A stretch of DNA of 34,356 nucleotides, from the NCBI GenBank assembly GCA_938091805.1, contig CALKGV010000032.1, positions 1-34,356 of the forward strand, read 5' to 3'. The stretch's first letter is position 1. The number at the start of each line of letters is the position of its first letter. This DNA is from an uncultured archaeon (lineage in GTDB: Archaea > Thermoproteota > Bathyarchaeia > Bathyarchaeales > DTEX01). Position numbers and translations under genes: made by a program. The notes below the pieces were generated by a model that made no database searches, was not told the DNA's origin, and saw only the letters and a list, made by a program, of their open reading frames with translations. Positions 17,436-26,784 of this stretch are shown here, one piece after another.

Positions 17436-18575
17436 TTAGTCTTTCAATGCAACTTCCTCAACTGTTCTGTTGAGCGTTACCTCAGATATATCCCGACTAT
17501 ATTTTATTATTCTGCAAGTGTTGTCTATTGCAAGTCTAAGTATAGTGGCTATATTTGGGTCGGTCTTCTTTGTCGATATTAAGGCTATGAGGTTACCCTC
17601 AGCGGCAGCGTCATCTTTAGATTTAGCTATCACTTTATCCGCAAGCGCATAGTCCCTTTTAAGCATGGCTTTCAACGAGTCTTCAAGCAGCCGATGCGCT
17701 GAAACATTAAACTGCAGTATCTGCGAGTAATCTTCCTCATCTAATGGTTCCTTTATGAAGAGGATCTGCTCATCAATCATCCTTTTAAGGGCAGCGATGC
17801 CATCTATCAGGTTAAGGGCGTTTTCAGCGATGTTTTTCAAAACGTTTACAACTATTCTGTAACCTAAAAATTCCTTTGGGGATTTAAATCCTAAATCTTT
17901 ATAGAGATTATGCTCTAAACCAAATTTTAATTGCCTGATCACATAGAGGTTAAGCCTATTCACGTCACTGCATATACTGACAACTTCCCCCACAAGGTTT
18001 TGATTAAAGTCTTTTATAGCTAAAACCGAGCTTTTGTCAGCTAAAAGCGCAAGCGCAAACATTCTTCTAATGGCTTTCTCTACTGGAAACTCAAGGTGAT
18101 TTATTAATATTTGGATGGTTAATTCATGCTGATTTTCATCGATTATCTCAGACCCTAAAAGCGTATTCCTAATAAGGCTTCTGATGGGCAACTTAAATTG
18201 CGTAGAGTTCTCGATGTCGCTGCTGAAGCGCACATGAATAAGGCTTGCGCCCACAACGTAAAGCGCCGTTATCTTCCGGCATAGAGCCTCAGCATCATCT
18301 TTTGAGCCAACATTAATCCAGTACTCATTTAATTTTAATCTTTCTTCCAATTTTTTCTCCATGATTTTTCTCGGAATCAGGAGGAGCGAAAGGTCATCGT
18401 TAATTATGAAGTCTATTTCGCTTCCCTTCTCTATCGAGATCTCATCCACCCATTCCTTCGGTAAAGAAATAATGTAGGCTCCTCTGCCGGTGCATTGAAC
18501 TCTTCTGTAGCCTAAATCTCTCACCATTTGAAATCCCTGCTTAAAATAAAAATATTGAAAGATATATTTTTCCAT
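17436..18575 (-). CDS. AbrB domain + PhoU domain protein (second copy in the window; likely start MVRDLGYRRVQ at about 18527)
   Basis: MVRDLGYRRVQCTGRGAYIISLPKEWVDEISIEKGSEIDFII is AbrB-like, then PhoU-like helices. Confidence 0.8.
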   Translation of the reverse strand: MEKYIFQYFYFKQGFQMVRDLGYRRVQCTGRGAYIISLPKEWVDEISIEKGSEIDFIINDDLSLLLIPRKIMEKKLEERLKLNEYWINVGSKDDAEALCRKITALYVVGASLIHVRFSSDIENSTQFKLPIRSLIRNTLLGSEIIDENQHELTIQILINHLEFPVEKAIRRMFALALLADKSSVLAIKDFNQNLVGEVVSICSDVNRLNLYVIRQLKFGLEHNLYKDLGFKSPKEFLGYRIVVNVLKNIAENALNLIDGIAALKRMIDEQILFIKEPLDEEDYSQILQFNVSAHRLLEDSLKAMLKRDYALADKVIAKSKDDAAAEGNLIALISTKKTDPNIATILRLAIDNTCRIIKYSRDISEVTLNRTVEEVALKD

Positions 18576-18661
18576 TTTTCATTTTTTTCAATATAAATCA
18601 TTATGATTAACCTTATACGCCTCCATAAATAATTCACGGAAAAAATAATGGGTGCAACAAT

Positions 18662-20269
18662 ATGACTGAAAGGGTTCAGAAAAACTCCTCATATCTTAAT
18701 GCTAAATCCACAACTGGAACAATTACCCGTGTGAGAGATACAAGCCCAACAAGCGGCATGTGCCCAATATGCATAAGAGACTGCCCCTTCTTATGTGAAA
18801 TAGCACTCTCAGCATTTAGGGGGAGAGAAGCCTTATATCCGGAGCCGCATCATTTCGGGTTAAGCACCGCAGGTGCTCTAAAAGACTTCGGTTTAGACTG
18901 GTCGCACTTTAATATTCTAGCATCACTTATAGGCGCGGAAGGCATAGAGCCTAATCCGGACTTAGCACTATTTCCAAATGTTGATATAAGCAGCGAAGTT
19001 GCCGGCATACCCCTAAAACTTCCAATAGTGACTGGAGCATTCGGCTCAACAGAGGTTGCTAGAGCGTTCTGGAACGGTTTAGCTGTAGGTGCAGCCCTAT
19101 CTGGCGTTTTGATTACCGTGGGTGAGAACGTCTGCGGCGTTGATCCAGAAGCAGTCTTCACAAATGGCAAAGTGACTTATTCAAAGGAATTAGAGCGCAG
19201 GGTCAAATCCTTCAGAGAGTTTTGGGATGGAAAATACGGCGACATAGCCATACAAACAAACGTTGAAGACCAAAGACTTGGAGTTGACGTTTATGCAATA
19301 TCAAAACTTGAGGTTAATATAATAGAGCGAAAATGGGGTCAAGGTGCTAAAGCAATAGGCGGCGAAATAAGGGTTACTGACATAAATAGGGCGATTGCAT
19401 TAAAGAAACGCGGTTATATAGTGATCCCGGATCCGGAAGATCCCTCAGTTCAGGAGGCGTTTAAAGAGGGCGTCTTCAAATCTTTTGAGAGGCACAGTCG
19501 GGTCGGAATGCCTAATGAAAAGGATTTTGTAGAGGACATTGAATGGTTAAGGATGCAAGGCGCAAAACACGTAATGCTTAAAACAGGCGCCTATAGACCA
19601 TCCGCAGTAGCATTTGCAATGAAACTTGCATCAGAGGCAAAAATAGACTCTGTAACGTTCGACGGGGCTGGCGGCGGAACCGGAATGAGCCCGGTGCCAA
19701 TGATGGATGAAATGGGGACGCCGACAGTCTACTTAGAAGCTCAGGTTCTAAAATGCGCCGAGATCTTAAGAAAGAAAGGTAGACACGTCCCCGATATAAT
19801 CATGGCCGGGGGCTTCATAAATGAAACCCAAATATTTAAAGCCATCGCCATGAGCAACTTCGGTGATGGACCATACGTTAAGGCTATTTTAATGGGCCGT
19901 TCGCCGATAACCGCGGCCATGAAAGCCTCATACTTCGTTGAACTTGCCAAAAAAGACAAACTGCCAAAATCCTTCGCGGATCTATATGGTTCTGAACCGG
20001 AAAAGTTTTTTGCCGCAATGCCTGAGCTTAAAGAAGCGTATGGTGAAAAATTCTCAAAAATTCCTTGGGAGGCTGTTGCAGTTTACACTTATTTAACACA
20101 GAGGGTGGGCGTTGGTTTGAAGCAGCTTATGGCTGGGGCCCGCAAATGGAAACTTAATTTAATAAATCGTGGAGACCTAGCGGCTCTAACCGAAAGAGCT
20201 TCAAAAGTTACTGGTATACCTCTTATGGAAGAGGCTGATGCTGATGCTATGGAGCGCATACTGGATTAG
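18662..20269 (+). CDS. FMN-binding glutamate synthase-like protein (archaeal GltB central/FMN domain type)
   Basis: N-terminal CPICIRDCPFLCE, GGEIRVTDINRAIALKKRG, SVTFDGAGGGTGMSPVPMMDEMGTPT, DIIMAGGFINETQIFKAIAMSNFGDGPYVKAILMGRSPITAAMKA. Confidence 0.85.
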   Translation: MTERVQKNSSYLNAKSTTGTITRVRDTSPTSGMCPICIRDCPFLCEIALSAFRGREALYPEPHHFGLSTAGALKDFGLDWSHFNILASLIGAEGIEPNPDLALFPNVDISSEVAGIPLKLPIVTGAFGSTEVARAFWNGLAVGAALSGVLITVGENVCGVDPEAVFTNGKVTYSKELERRVKSFREFWDGKYGDIAIQTNVEDQRLGVDVYAISKLEVNIIERKWGQGAKAIGGEIRVTDINRAIALKKRGYIVIPDPEDPSVQEAFKEGVFKSFERHSRVGMPNEKDFVEDIEWLRMQGAKHVMLKTGAYRPSAVAFAMKLASEAKIDSVTFDGAGGGTGMSPVPMMDEMGTPTVYLEAQVLKCAEILRKKGRHVPDIIMAGGFINETQIFKAIAMSNFGDGPYVKAILMGRSPITAAMKASYFVELAKKDKLPKSFADLYGSEPEKFFAAMPELKEAYGEKFSKIPWEAVAVYTYLTQRVGVGLKQLMAGARKWKLNLINRGDLAALTERASKVTGIPLMEEADADAMERILD

Positions 20270-20416
20270 AACTATCTCTTTTTCTTACTTTACCCACAGA
20301 TCTCAAGTAACATACGCGGCACGTCAGATTTTAGCTCTCAAAACAGGAGATAAAAGACGGTGAAAAACATTATTATAATGACAAACTTTTAAAGGAAATG
20401 ATAGATTAAAGAGTGA

Positions 20417-20983
20417 GTGGTTTACTTGAGGTTTCATGGCTTATTATCTAGGGAAAAATCGGTTTTAGTTATCATTGATGTGCAGGAGAAACTTTTTCCC
20501 CTAATTCATGATAAGGAAAGGGTTCTTAAAAACTTGAGGAAACTGATTCAGTTTGCTAAAATAGTGGGTATGCCAATTATTTTAACTGAGCAGTACCCTA
20601 AAGGGTTAGGGAGGACAATTTCGGAAATAAAAGAGATCCTTCAGGATGCTCAGCCAATTGAAAAGGTTGATTTCAGCTGCTTTGGCTCCGAGAAATTTAG
20701 AGACGTCTTAAAAAATCTGGGCGTAGAGAACCTTATAATCGCCGGGATAGAAACTCACATCTGTATTGCTCAAACATCAATTGAAGGCGTAGGTAATGGT
20801 TATAGGGTTAGCGTGGTCATAGACGCAACATCCTCAAGAAGCATTGAAGATAAGAATATATCTCTTGAAAGGATGAAGCAAAATAACGTTATAGTGGTAT
20901 CGACAGAGATGCTCATATACGAGCTTTTAAGGAGAGCTGGAACTCGGGAATTTGATGAAACTTTGAAACTAATAAAGGCTTAA
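20417..20983 (+). CDS. Isochorismatase-family cysteine hydrolase
   Basis: VLVIIDVQEKLFPLI; ILTEQYPKGLGRT; FSCFGSEKF; LIIAGIETHICIAQTSIEG. Confidence 0.9.
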   Translation: MVYLRFHGLLSREKSVLVIIDVQEKLFPLIHDKERVLKNLRKLIQFAKIVGMPIILTEQYPKGLGRTISEIKEILQDAQPIEKVDFSCFGSEKFRDVLKNLGVENLIIAGIETHICIAQTSIEGVGNGYRVSVVIDATSSRSIEDKNISLERMKQNNVIVVSTEMLIYELLRRAGTREFDETLKLIKA

Positions 20984-21076
20984 AAGTATTTTCCACGAAC
21001 AACTCTTTTCAGAATTCATAAGCTCCCTTAGATTTTCTTAGTTAAAAACCGAAAAATAAAATAAATAGATATAAAC

Positions 21077-21472
21077 ATGTTTGATGTTTATTCCTTAACA
21101 TGTTTGAATGGAGATTTAGGGCGAATGGCTAGGGGATTATGGAAAGCTGCTGCATATGTTGTTTCCGCGTTTCTACTTTTTTTAGGAGTGGTTTTCATTA
21201 TTTCAGTTAATCTCGGGATAATCTACTTCTTTGAGGGACTTGTTTTTATATCAATCGCGGTGCTGTTGCTTATATTAAGCCAGGAGAAAAAGCCTGTTGA
21301 AATTAAACAGACGATATCCGTTGGCGGCCCGGTTAAAGTTAAAGAGGTACACTGCCCAATTTGCGGCGCCATTATAGATGTAACAAAAGTTAAGGTGGTT
21401 GCTGGAAAACCAGTTGTAATATGCAGTTACTGCGGGAATAGCTTTGAGTTAACAGAGGAGCCTTTATGGTGA
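21077..21472 (+). CDS. Small membrane protein (two TM helices) with C-terminal zinc ribbon
   Basis: Hydrophobic segments LWKAAAYVVSAFLLFLGVVFII and IYFFEGLVFISIAVLLLIL, then CPICGAIIDV...VVICSYCGNSFEL. Confidence 0.75.
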   Translation: MFDVYSLTCLNGDLGRMARGLWKAAAYVVSAFLLFLGVVFIISVNLGIIYFFEGLVFISIAVLLLILSQEKKPVEIKQTISVGGPVKVKEVHCPICGAIIDVTKVKVVAGKPVVICSYCGNSFELTEEPLW

Positions 21473-21494
21473 CAACTATGGATGAGGCTTAAAA

Positions 21495-23072
21495 ATGCGT
21501 AGTTCGATTTCAATCATTATTTTGCTTCTGCTTCTTTCTGCATTCGTCATTTTTGTTGAGGGAGCTCCCGTCACATATAGGGTTGACAAGGAGTGGATGC
21601 AAATATGGGTGAATAAGGATGGTTCAATTGACATATTATACAATATAACCTTAACCTATACATCTGGCTCTCCTGAGGGAGTAATCACTGTAGGCATGCC
21701 GAAAAAAGATTTTCAGATCGAATACGTTAAGGATATCGAAGGCAATAACCTTGAATACCAATCCATATCAAACGGAGATTTCTACGGCGTTGAAATTAAA
21801 CTTAGGAAGCCGGTGAATCTCAATCGGCGGAACATAATAATTGTTTACGTTGTTGTTCCAGAAATGATTTATAAAGATGAAAATAATCCGGGAAATGTTG
21901 GGCTGAAAATTTATCCCTCAACATTTGATGACGCTGAGGATCCAATAAACAATATTCGAGTTGCAATAGTTCTTCCAGAGGAAGTTAAGGAGGATGAAAT
22001 AAAATATTTAGCGGGCTCCGCCCCAAAAAGCATTTTTAGAAACGATGAAGGATCACTCGTCGTCTATTGGGAATCCGACAACTGGCCAGCCTACAGAGAG
22101 TTCTGGATTGGAGTTTCATTTCCGGAAAAATACGTTAACATAGGTCCAGACATATGGTATTACATTACAGTTGGCGGTGCAATAGCAGTCTTTTCAGTCA
22201 TCGTGATGATTATGGCTGTGGTTCTCGTTAGAAGAAAGGCTGAATATGAAAAGCCTAAGATAGCAATTGAGGCTCTTGGTCCAGCGCGCGGGCTCACCGC
22301 TGTTGAAGCGGCGGTTGTCTTAGATTTGAAACCTATAAGGGTTTTAATCATGATTATTTTTGGGCTTCTCCTCAAAAGGGCCATAATGGTTATGTCAACT
22401 GAACCTGTCATTAAACTTAAAAGATTAGATTGGGAAAATGCAGAGCCGCCCAGCCTAAGATATTATGAGATTGATTTTCTAGATGCCTTAAGACCTGATG
22501 GAAGTTTGAACGAAGTTTTGCTTGCGAAAACCTATCTGAACCTTAGAGATGCTGTAAACATTAAGCTCCGAGGTTTCTCAAGGGTTGACACCGTAAACTA
22601 CTATAAATCTATTGTTCATAGGGCTTGGCAGCAGGTTACACAGGCTGGCATACCGGAGCTTAAATGTGGCGCTCTTGAAGAGAACATGGAGTGGCTTTTA
22701 GCCGACGAGCATTTTGAAGAGAAGATGAAAGTGGCGTTTCCGCCGGATATCATAATTTATCCTAGACCGGACTGGTGGTGGTACTGGCACGGACCGCGGC
22801 TTCCAACCCAAACTGGCGGAGGTGAAGTGAAGCCGTTGCCCATACCCGGGCAAGAGTTTGCGAATAGCATAGTTTTGGCCCTTGAGAAAACCGCGAATAA
22901 CATTGTTAAGAACACGCAGGAATTTGCAAATCGCCTAGTTCCAGCTCAAAGAACCTCAGTAAGCCCGAAACCGCTTAGATATCCAAGCTGCGTTTGCGCT
23001 TGTGCTAACTGCGCATGTGCATGCGCATGTGTAAGCTGCGCCTGTGCCTGTGCTCATGGAGGTGCTAGATGA
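21495..23072 (+). CDS. DUF2207-like membrane protein with Cys-alternating C-terminal tail; candidate RiPP precursor fusion
   Basis: Signal peptide MRSSISIIILLLLLSAFVIFVEG, extracytoplasmic beta-rich domain, TM helix IWYYITVGGAIAVFSVIVMIMAVVLV, cytoplasmic domain, W-rich linker, terminal CVCACANCACACACVSCACACAHGGAR*. Confidence 0.8.
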   Translation: MRSSISIIILLLLLSAFVIFVEGAPVTYRVDKEWMQIWVNKDGSIDILYNITLTYTSGSPEGVITVGMPKKDFQIEYVKDIEGNNLEYQSISNGDFYGVEIKLRKPVNLNRRNIIIVYVVVPEMIYKDENNPGNVGLKIYPSTFDDAEDPINNIRVAIVLPEEVKEDEIKYLAGSAPKSIFRNDEGSLVVYWESDNWPAYREFWIGVSFPEKYVNIGPDIWYYITVGGAIAVFSVIVMIMAVVLVRRKAEYEKPKIAIEALGPARGLTAVEAAVVLDLKPIRVLIMIIFGLLLKRAIMVMSTEPVIKLKRLDWENAEPPSLRYYEIDFLDALRPDGSLNEVLLAKTYLNLRDAVNIKLRGFSRVDTVNYYKSIVHRAWQQVTQAGIPELKCGALEENMEWLLADEHFEEKMKVAFPPDIIIYPRPDWWWYWHGPRLPTQTGGGEVKPLPIPGQEFANSIVLALEKTANNIVKNTQEFANRLVPAQRTSVSPKPLRYPSCVCACANCACACACVSCACACAHGGAR

Positions 23073-24437
23073 ATGGTTAAAATCAATTTCAGAAGTTTTA
23101 ATCCCTTCAAGAGGAGAGAGAGGGCTCCACTATATCATTTAAGGATTCATGATGATGAACACAGGGGTTTACGTCTCCACTTAAGGTTGGAGAAGGATGG
23201 AAGCAGCGTATTAATTATTAATGCCTCAAGGATTCTATTTCTGAATCGAGTTGCAACTGAGTATATTGAATCCTTCATGAAAGGTGAAAGCGAGGATGAA
23301 ACCGTGAGGAAGATGGTTAAGCGCTATAAAGTTGACGCTGAAACTGTCCGAAGGGATTATCAGAATGTTTTATTTGTGATAAACACTTTTGTGAACACTC
23401 CAGATGTCTGCCCGGTTTCTTACCTAGGCGTTGAAAAGATGGAGCCCTTTCAAAAGGAGCTGAGCGCACCTTACCGCATGGATTTAGCCATAACATACCG
23501 GTGTAATAATAAATGCTTACACTGTTATGCTGGCGGACCGAGGGAAACCATGGAGCTAACAACTCAAGAATGGTTCAGGGTGATGGATAAAATCTTTGAG
23601 CTTGGGATCCCGCACGTAGTTTTCACCGGAGGAGAGCCGACGTTAAGAGATGATCTGCCGGAGCTGATTGCTTACGCTGAGAGGGTCGGTCTTATCTGCG
23701 GCTTAGTTACGAATGGACGTAGGCTTAAGGATGAAGCCTACTTTAAATCGCTTGTTGATGCTGGTTTGGATCACGTCCAAATAACGCTTGAATCCCATGA
23801 TCCTAAAATACACGATATGATCACCGGCATTACCGGCAGCTGGGATGAAACTGTTCAAGGTTTAAAGAATGCCATTGAATCGCCCATCTACACTTTAACG
23901 AACACAACTCTAACTAAACATAATGCCAACGATATGCTGAAAACCATAGATTTCATTCATGATTTGGGGCTAAAACAGTTTGCATGCAACAGCCTAATAT
24001 ACTCTGGAAAAGCTGCTGAAACGGAGGTTATTAAGAAAATTGCTATTGAAGAAAATATGCTTGAACCAATATTAAGTAAAATAAAAGAGCATGCTCAAGA
24101 TCTAGGGATGGAGTTTATATGGTATACGCCCACAGAATATTGTATTCTAAACCCCTTGAAGTTAGAGTTGGGAATAAAGACTTGCAGCGCATGTCGCATA
24201 AGCATGTGCGTAGAACCGGATGGAACAGTTATCCCATGCCAAAGCTATTTTACGCCTCTCGGAAACATACTTAAAGACGATTGGGTGAAAATATGGCGGC
24301 ACCCATTATGTCTCGAGATTAGGTCGAGAAAATATGTTCCGGAAAAATGCTATGAATGCCCAGATCTAAACATCTGCGGAGGCGGATGCCCGCTGAAAAT
24401 TAAGTATGAAACCTTGGTCTGCAGCAACACGCCGTAA
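23073..24437 (+). CDS. Radical SAM/SPASM peptide maturase with PqqD-like N-terminal recognition domain
   Basis: PqqD-like region (SVLIINASRILFLNRVATEYIESFMKGESEDETVRKMVKRYKVDAETVRRDYQNVLFVINTF), CNNKCLHC, FTGGEPTLRDDL, SPASM CSACRISMCVEPDGTVIPCQSYFTPLGNI..CYECPDLNICGGGC. Confidence 0.92.
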   Translation: MVKINFRSFNPFKRRERAPLYHLRIHDDEHRGLRLHLRLEKDGSSVLIINASRILFLNRVATEYIESFMKGESEDETVRKMVKRYKVDAETVRRDYQNVLFVINTFVNTPDVCPVSYLGVEKMEPFQKELSAPYRMDLAITYRCNNKCLHCYAGGPRETMELTTQEWFRVMDKIFELGIPHVVFTGGEPTLRDDLPELIAYAERVGLICGLVTNGRRLKDEAYFKSLVDAGLDHVQITLESHDPKIHDMITGITGSWDETVQGLKNAIESPIYTLTNTTLTKHNANDMLKTIDFIHDLGLKQFACNSLIYSGKAAETEVIKKIAIEENMLEPILSKIKEHAQDLGMEFIWYTPTEYCILNPLKLELGIKTCSACRISMCVEPDGTVIPCQSYFTPLGNILKDDWVKIWRHPLCLEIRSRKYVPEKCYECPDLNICGGGCPLKIKYETLVCSNTP

Positions 24438-24480
24438 ATGGTTTTTAAGACAACGCCTAGCGAACAATCGTATTCACCAA

Positions 24481-24966
24481 TTAAGTTCCGAAAGATGTTA
24501 ACGCGGCCTTTAACATTCTATAGGCTTCATCAGGCGAACTTACAGTTAAAGATATTTTTTCGAACGGACATATGTCATCGCCGAGTCTATTCAATATTTT
24601 TGGAACAAGATTATCATATTCAGCCTTTACGCCGGCCTCCTCTAAAACAGCTAGACCCCATTTGCTCATTGTAATAGCGTAAACCTCACTAACATGCGAA
24701 TAAACTAAAAGTAGCGCCGCTGCTCTACCAACAATTTTATCTGCGACGGAAGATGAGTGAAGCAACCCATTTATGCTTTCAATAGCTTGGATTAATCCGG
24801 CTACGCCTGAAAGACGCGACTCAAATATGACTTTTCCATTCCTAACTGCAGCAAGGGATAAGTTTCTATTTTTCAGAAAATCTTTAGCTATATCTAGATC
24901 CCTCATTTTCCCGCATCCCAAAAATGTTATCTGACGCATACTTAGTAATATATTAAGTTTTAGCAA
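24481..24966 (-). CDS. DUF1893-like small protein (true start probably MRDLDIAKDFL or MRQITF)
   Basis: DIAKDFLKNRNLSLAAVRNGKVIFESRLSGVAGLIQAIES..ADKIVGRAAALLLVYSHVSEVYAITMSKWGLAVLEEAG matches the general DUF1893 layout. Confidence 0.7.
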   Translation of the reverse strand: MLKLNILLSMRQITFLGCGKMRDLDIAKDFLKNRNLSLAAVRNGKVIFESRLSGVAGLIQAIESINGLLHSSSVADKIVGRAAALLLVYSHVSEVYAITMSKWGLAVLEEAGVKAEYDNLVPKILNRLGDDICPFEKISLTVSSPDEAYRMLKAALTSFGT

Positions 24967-25006
24967 TAGCTTTATTTTTAATTTAATTGGCTATAAACAT
25001 TCTTTT

Positions 25007-26077
25007 GTGATATTAATGAGTAGCCGTCTTGAAAAATTAAGGAAAATTTTAGCATCAGAAAATGTTGACGCCATCTTAATATCCGATGAGAAAAATATTT
25101 TCTACTTCACCGAGTTTTTAGGCGGCTTTAGACTTTTAGCTTCCACAGATGGAGAGTGCATACTCTTCGTTCACTCCGTCAATTATGAAGCTGCCAGGAA
25201 GCAAGCTAAAAATGTGAAGGTTGAACCGATAAGGATCGGTGAAAAAGCAGATGCTAAAATTTTCGAGGAGGTGAACAGAAGCGGCATTAAGTCGCTGGGG
25301 CTTGATAGGATAGGCGCCGCGGAATACTTAAGGATTAAGGAGGGACTGAAAGATGTTAGGATTGAATTCCTAGATAATGCCATCTGGTCACTACGCAAGG
25401 TTAAGGATGAAAATGAGATTGCATTTATGAGAAAAGCAGCGGAGCTAACTAGTAAGGGTATGGAGAAGGCGATTGAAATAGCTAGAGCTGGACGAAGGGA
25501 GTATGAGGTTGCGGCCGAAATTGAGTTTGAAATGCATAAATTAGGCTCAAACGGCATCGCGTTTGATACTATAATATGCAGCGGGCCAGATTCAGCGTTC
25601 CCACATGGCGGATGGGGCGAACGTGAAATCAGGAGCGGGGATCTACTCGTTATCGATATAGGCGCCAAATATCGCGGCTATTGCTCCGATCTAACGAGAA
25701 CCATAATTATTGGCACGCCCTCAGAGAAGCAGATCCATATTTATAGGACGGTTGCTGAGGCGCAGAAAGCTGCCATAAGCCGAATGAAATCTGGCGAAAA
25801 AGCCAGCGAGATCGATGCTGCTGCCAGAAGACATATAGTTGAAAGGGGCTACGGCGGATACTTTGTTCACAGTCTAGGACATGGCGTTGGGCTAGATATT
25901 CATGAGCCCCCAAGCCTAGGCCCATTTAGTGAGGATATTTTATCTTCTTGTAATGTTGTAACTGTTGAGCCTGGGATATATATCCCCGGCTTCGGTGGGG
26001 TGCGTATAGAGGACACGATTCTCATCCGTGAGGAAGACGCTGTAAAGTTGACTGACGCGCCAATATTACAACTTTGA
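25007..26077 (+). CDS. pepQ: M24 family Xaa-Pro aminopeptidase/dipeptidase
   Basis: GIAFDTIICSGPDSAFPHGG, DLLVIDIGAKYRGYCSDLTRTI, HSLGHGVGLDIHEPPSLGP, VVTVEPGIYIPGFGGVRIEDTILI. Confidence 0.92.
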   Translation: MILMSSRLEKLRKILASENVDAILISDEKNIFYFTEFLGGFRLLASTDGECILFVHSVNYEAARKQAKNVKVEPIRIGEKADAKIFEEVNRSGIKSLGLDRIGAAEYLRIKEGLKDVRIEFLDNAIWSLRKVKDENEIAFMRKAAELTSKGMEKAIEIARAGRREYEVAAEIEFEMHKLGSNGIAFDTIICSGPDSAFPHGGWGEREIRSGDLLVIDIGAKYRGYCSDLTRTIIIGTPSEKQIHIYRTVAEAQKAAISRMKSGEKASEIDAAARRHIVERGYGGYFVHSLGHGVGLDIHEPPSLGPFSEDILSSCNVVTVEPGIYIPGFGGVRIEDTILIREEDAVKLTDAPILQL

Positions 26078-26097
26078 AAAGTTGGACCGCATTTATT

Positions 26098-26718
26098 CTA
26101 TCCCAAGGTTTTTCTGACAATAATTCCGTTGGGACTTTTCTCTTCGAATATTATACATTGGAACTTGTAGATTTTTGTTCCCTTCATAACCCAGCAGTCA
26201 GGCGGCAAGCCAGCTTTCATGCAACATTGGCATAGAAACTCTTCTTCATCCCAGCCCCATTCCACAGGCACCTGTGGAAGCAGAAGACCTTTATAGAAGC
26301 CCCTCTCAACTATAAGTCCATCCTCCCCAATTTTTATCTTCGACGGGTATTCGCTGGGGGATTTAACATCAATAAGTTTTGGCTCTGTTAAAACGCTAAC
26401 TTCGAAGACCACTTGATTAAGCTCACGCGCTGATATTGGTGGGAAACGCGGGTCTCTAGTCGCTGATTCTATAGCTGCCTCAATAACCGCTTTAATAAGG
26501 GGATAAACTGGGTACGGGAAGCCTATGCAGCCCCTCAAGCTTTTCTCGCCGTCTACCACCTTATTTATTGTAACAAAAACCCCTTTTTTCTCTAAAAGGT
26601 TTGGTGAAATGTTTTCTGGAGGGCTTATTATTCTTCCATCTTTAAGATTTTCCTCAACAGCTTTTCTGGCAATCTTAACAAGTAAAGCTCCTTCCTCAAT
26701 TGATAGGTCGAATTCCAT
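26098..26718 (-). CDS. AMMECR1-domain protein
   Basis: VFVTINKVVDGEKSLRGCIGFPYPVYPLIKAVIEAAIESATRDPRFPPISARELNQVVFEVSVLTEP. Confidence 0.93.
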   Translation of the reverse strand: MEFDLSIEEGALLVKIARKAVEENLKDGRIISPPENISPNLLEKKGVFVTINKVVDGEKSLRGCIGFPYPVYPLIKAVIEAAIESATRDPRFPPISARELNQVVFEVSVLTEPKLIDVKSPSEYPSKIKIGEDGLIVERGFYKGLLLPQVPVEWGWDEEEFLCQCCMKAGLPPDCWVMKGTKIYKFQCIIFEEKSPNGIIVRKTLG

Positions 26719-26784
26719 AGCTTATCATCAAACATTAATGTGCAAAGCAATTAAAAAAGATTATACCGAGCTCTTGTCGTAGGC

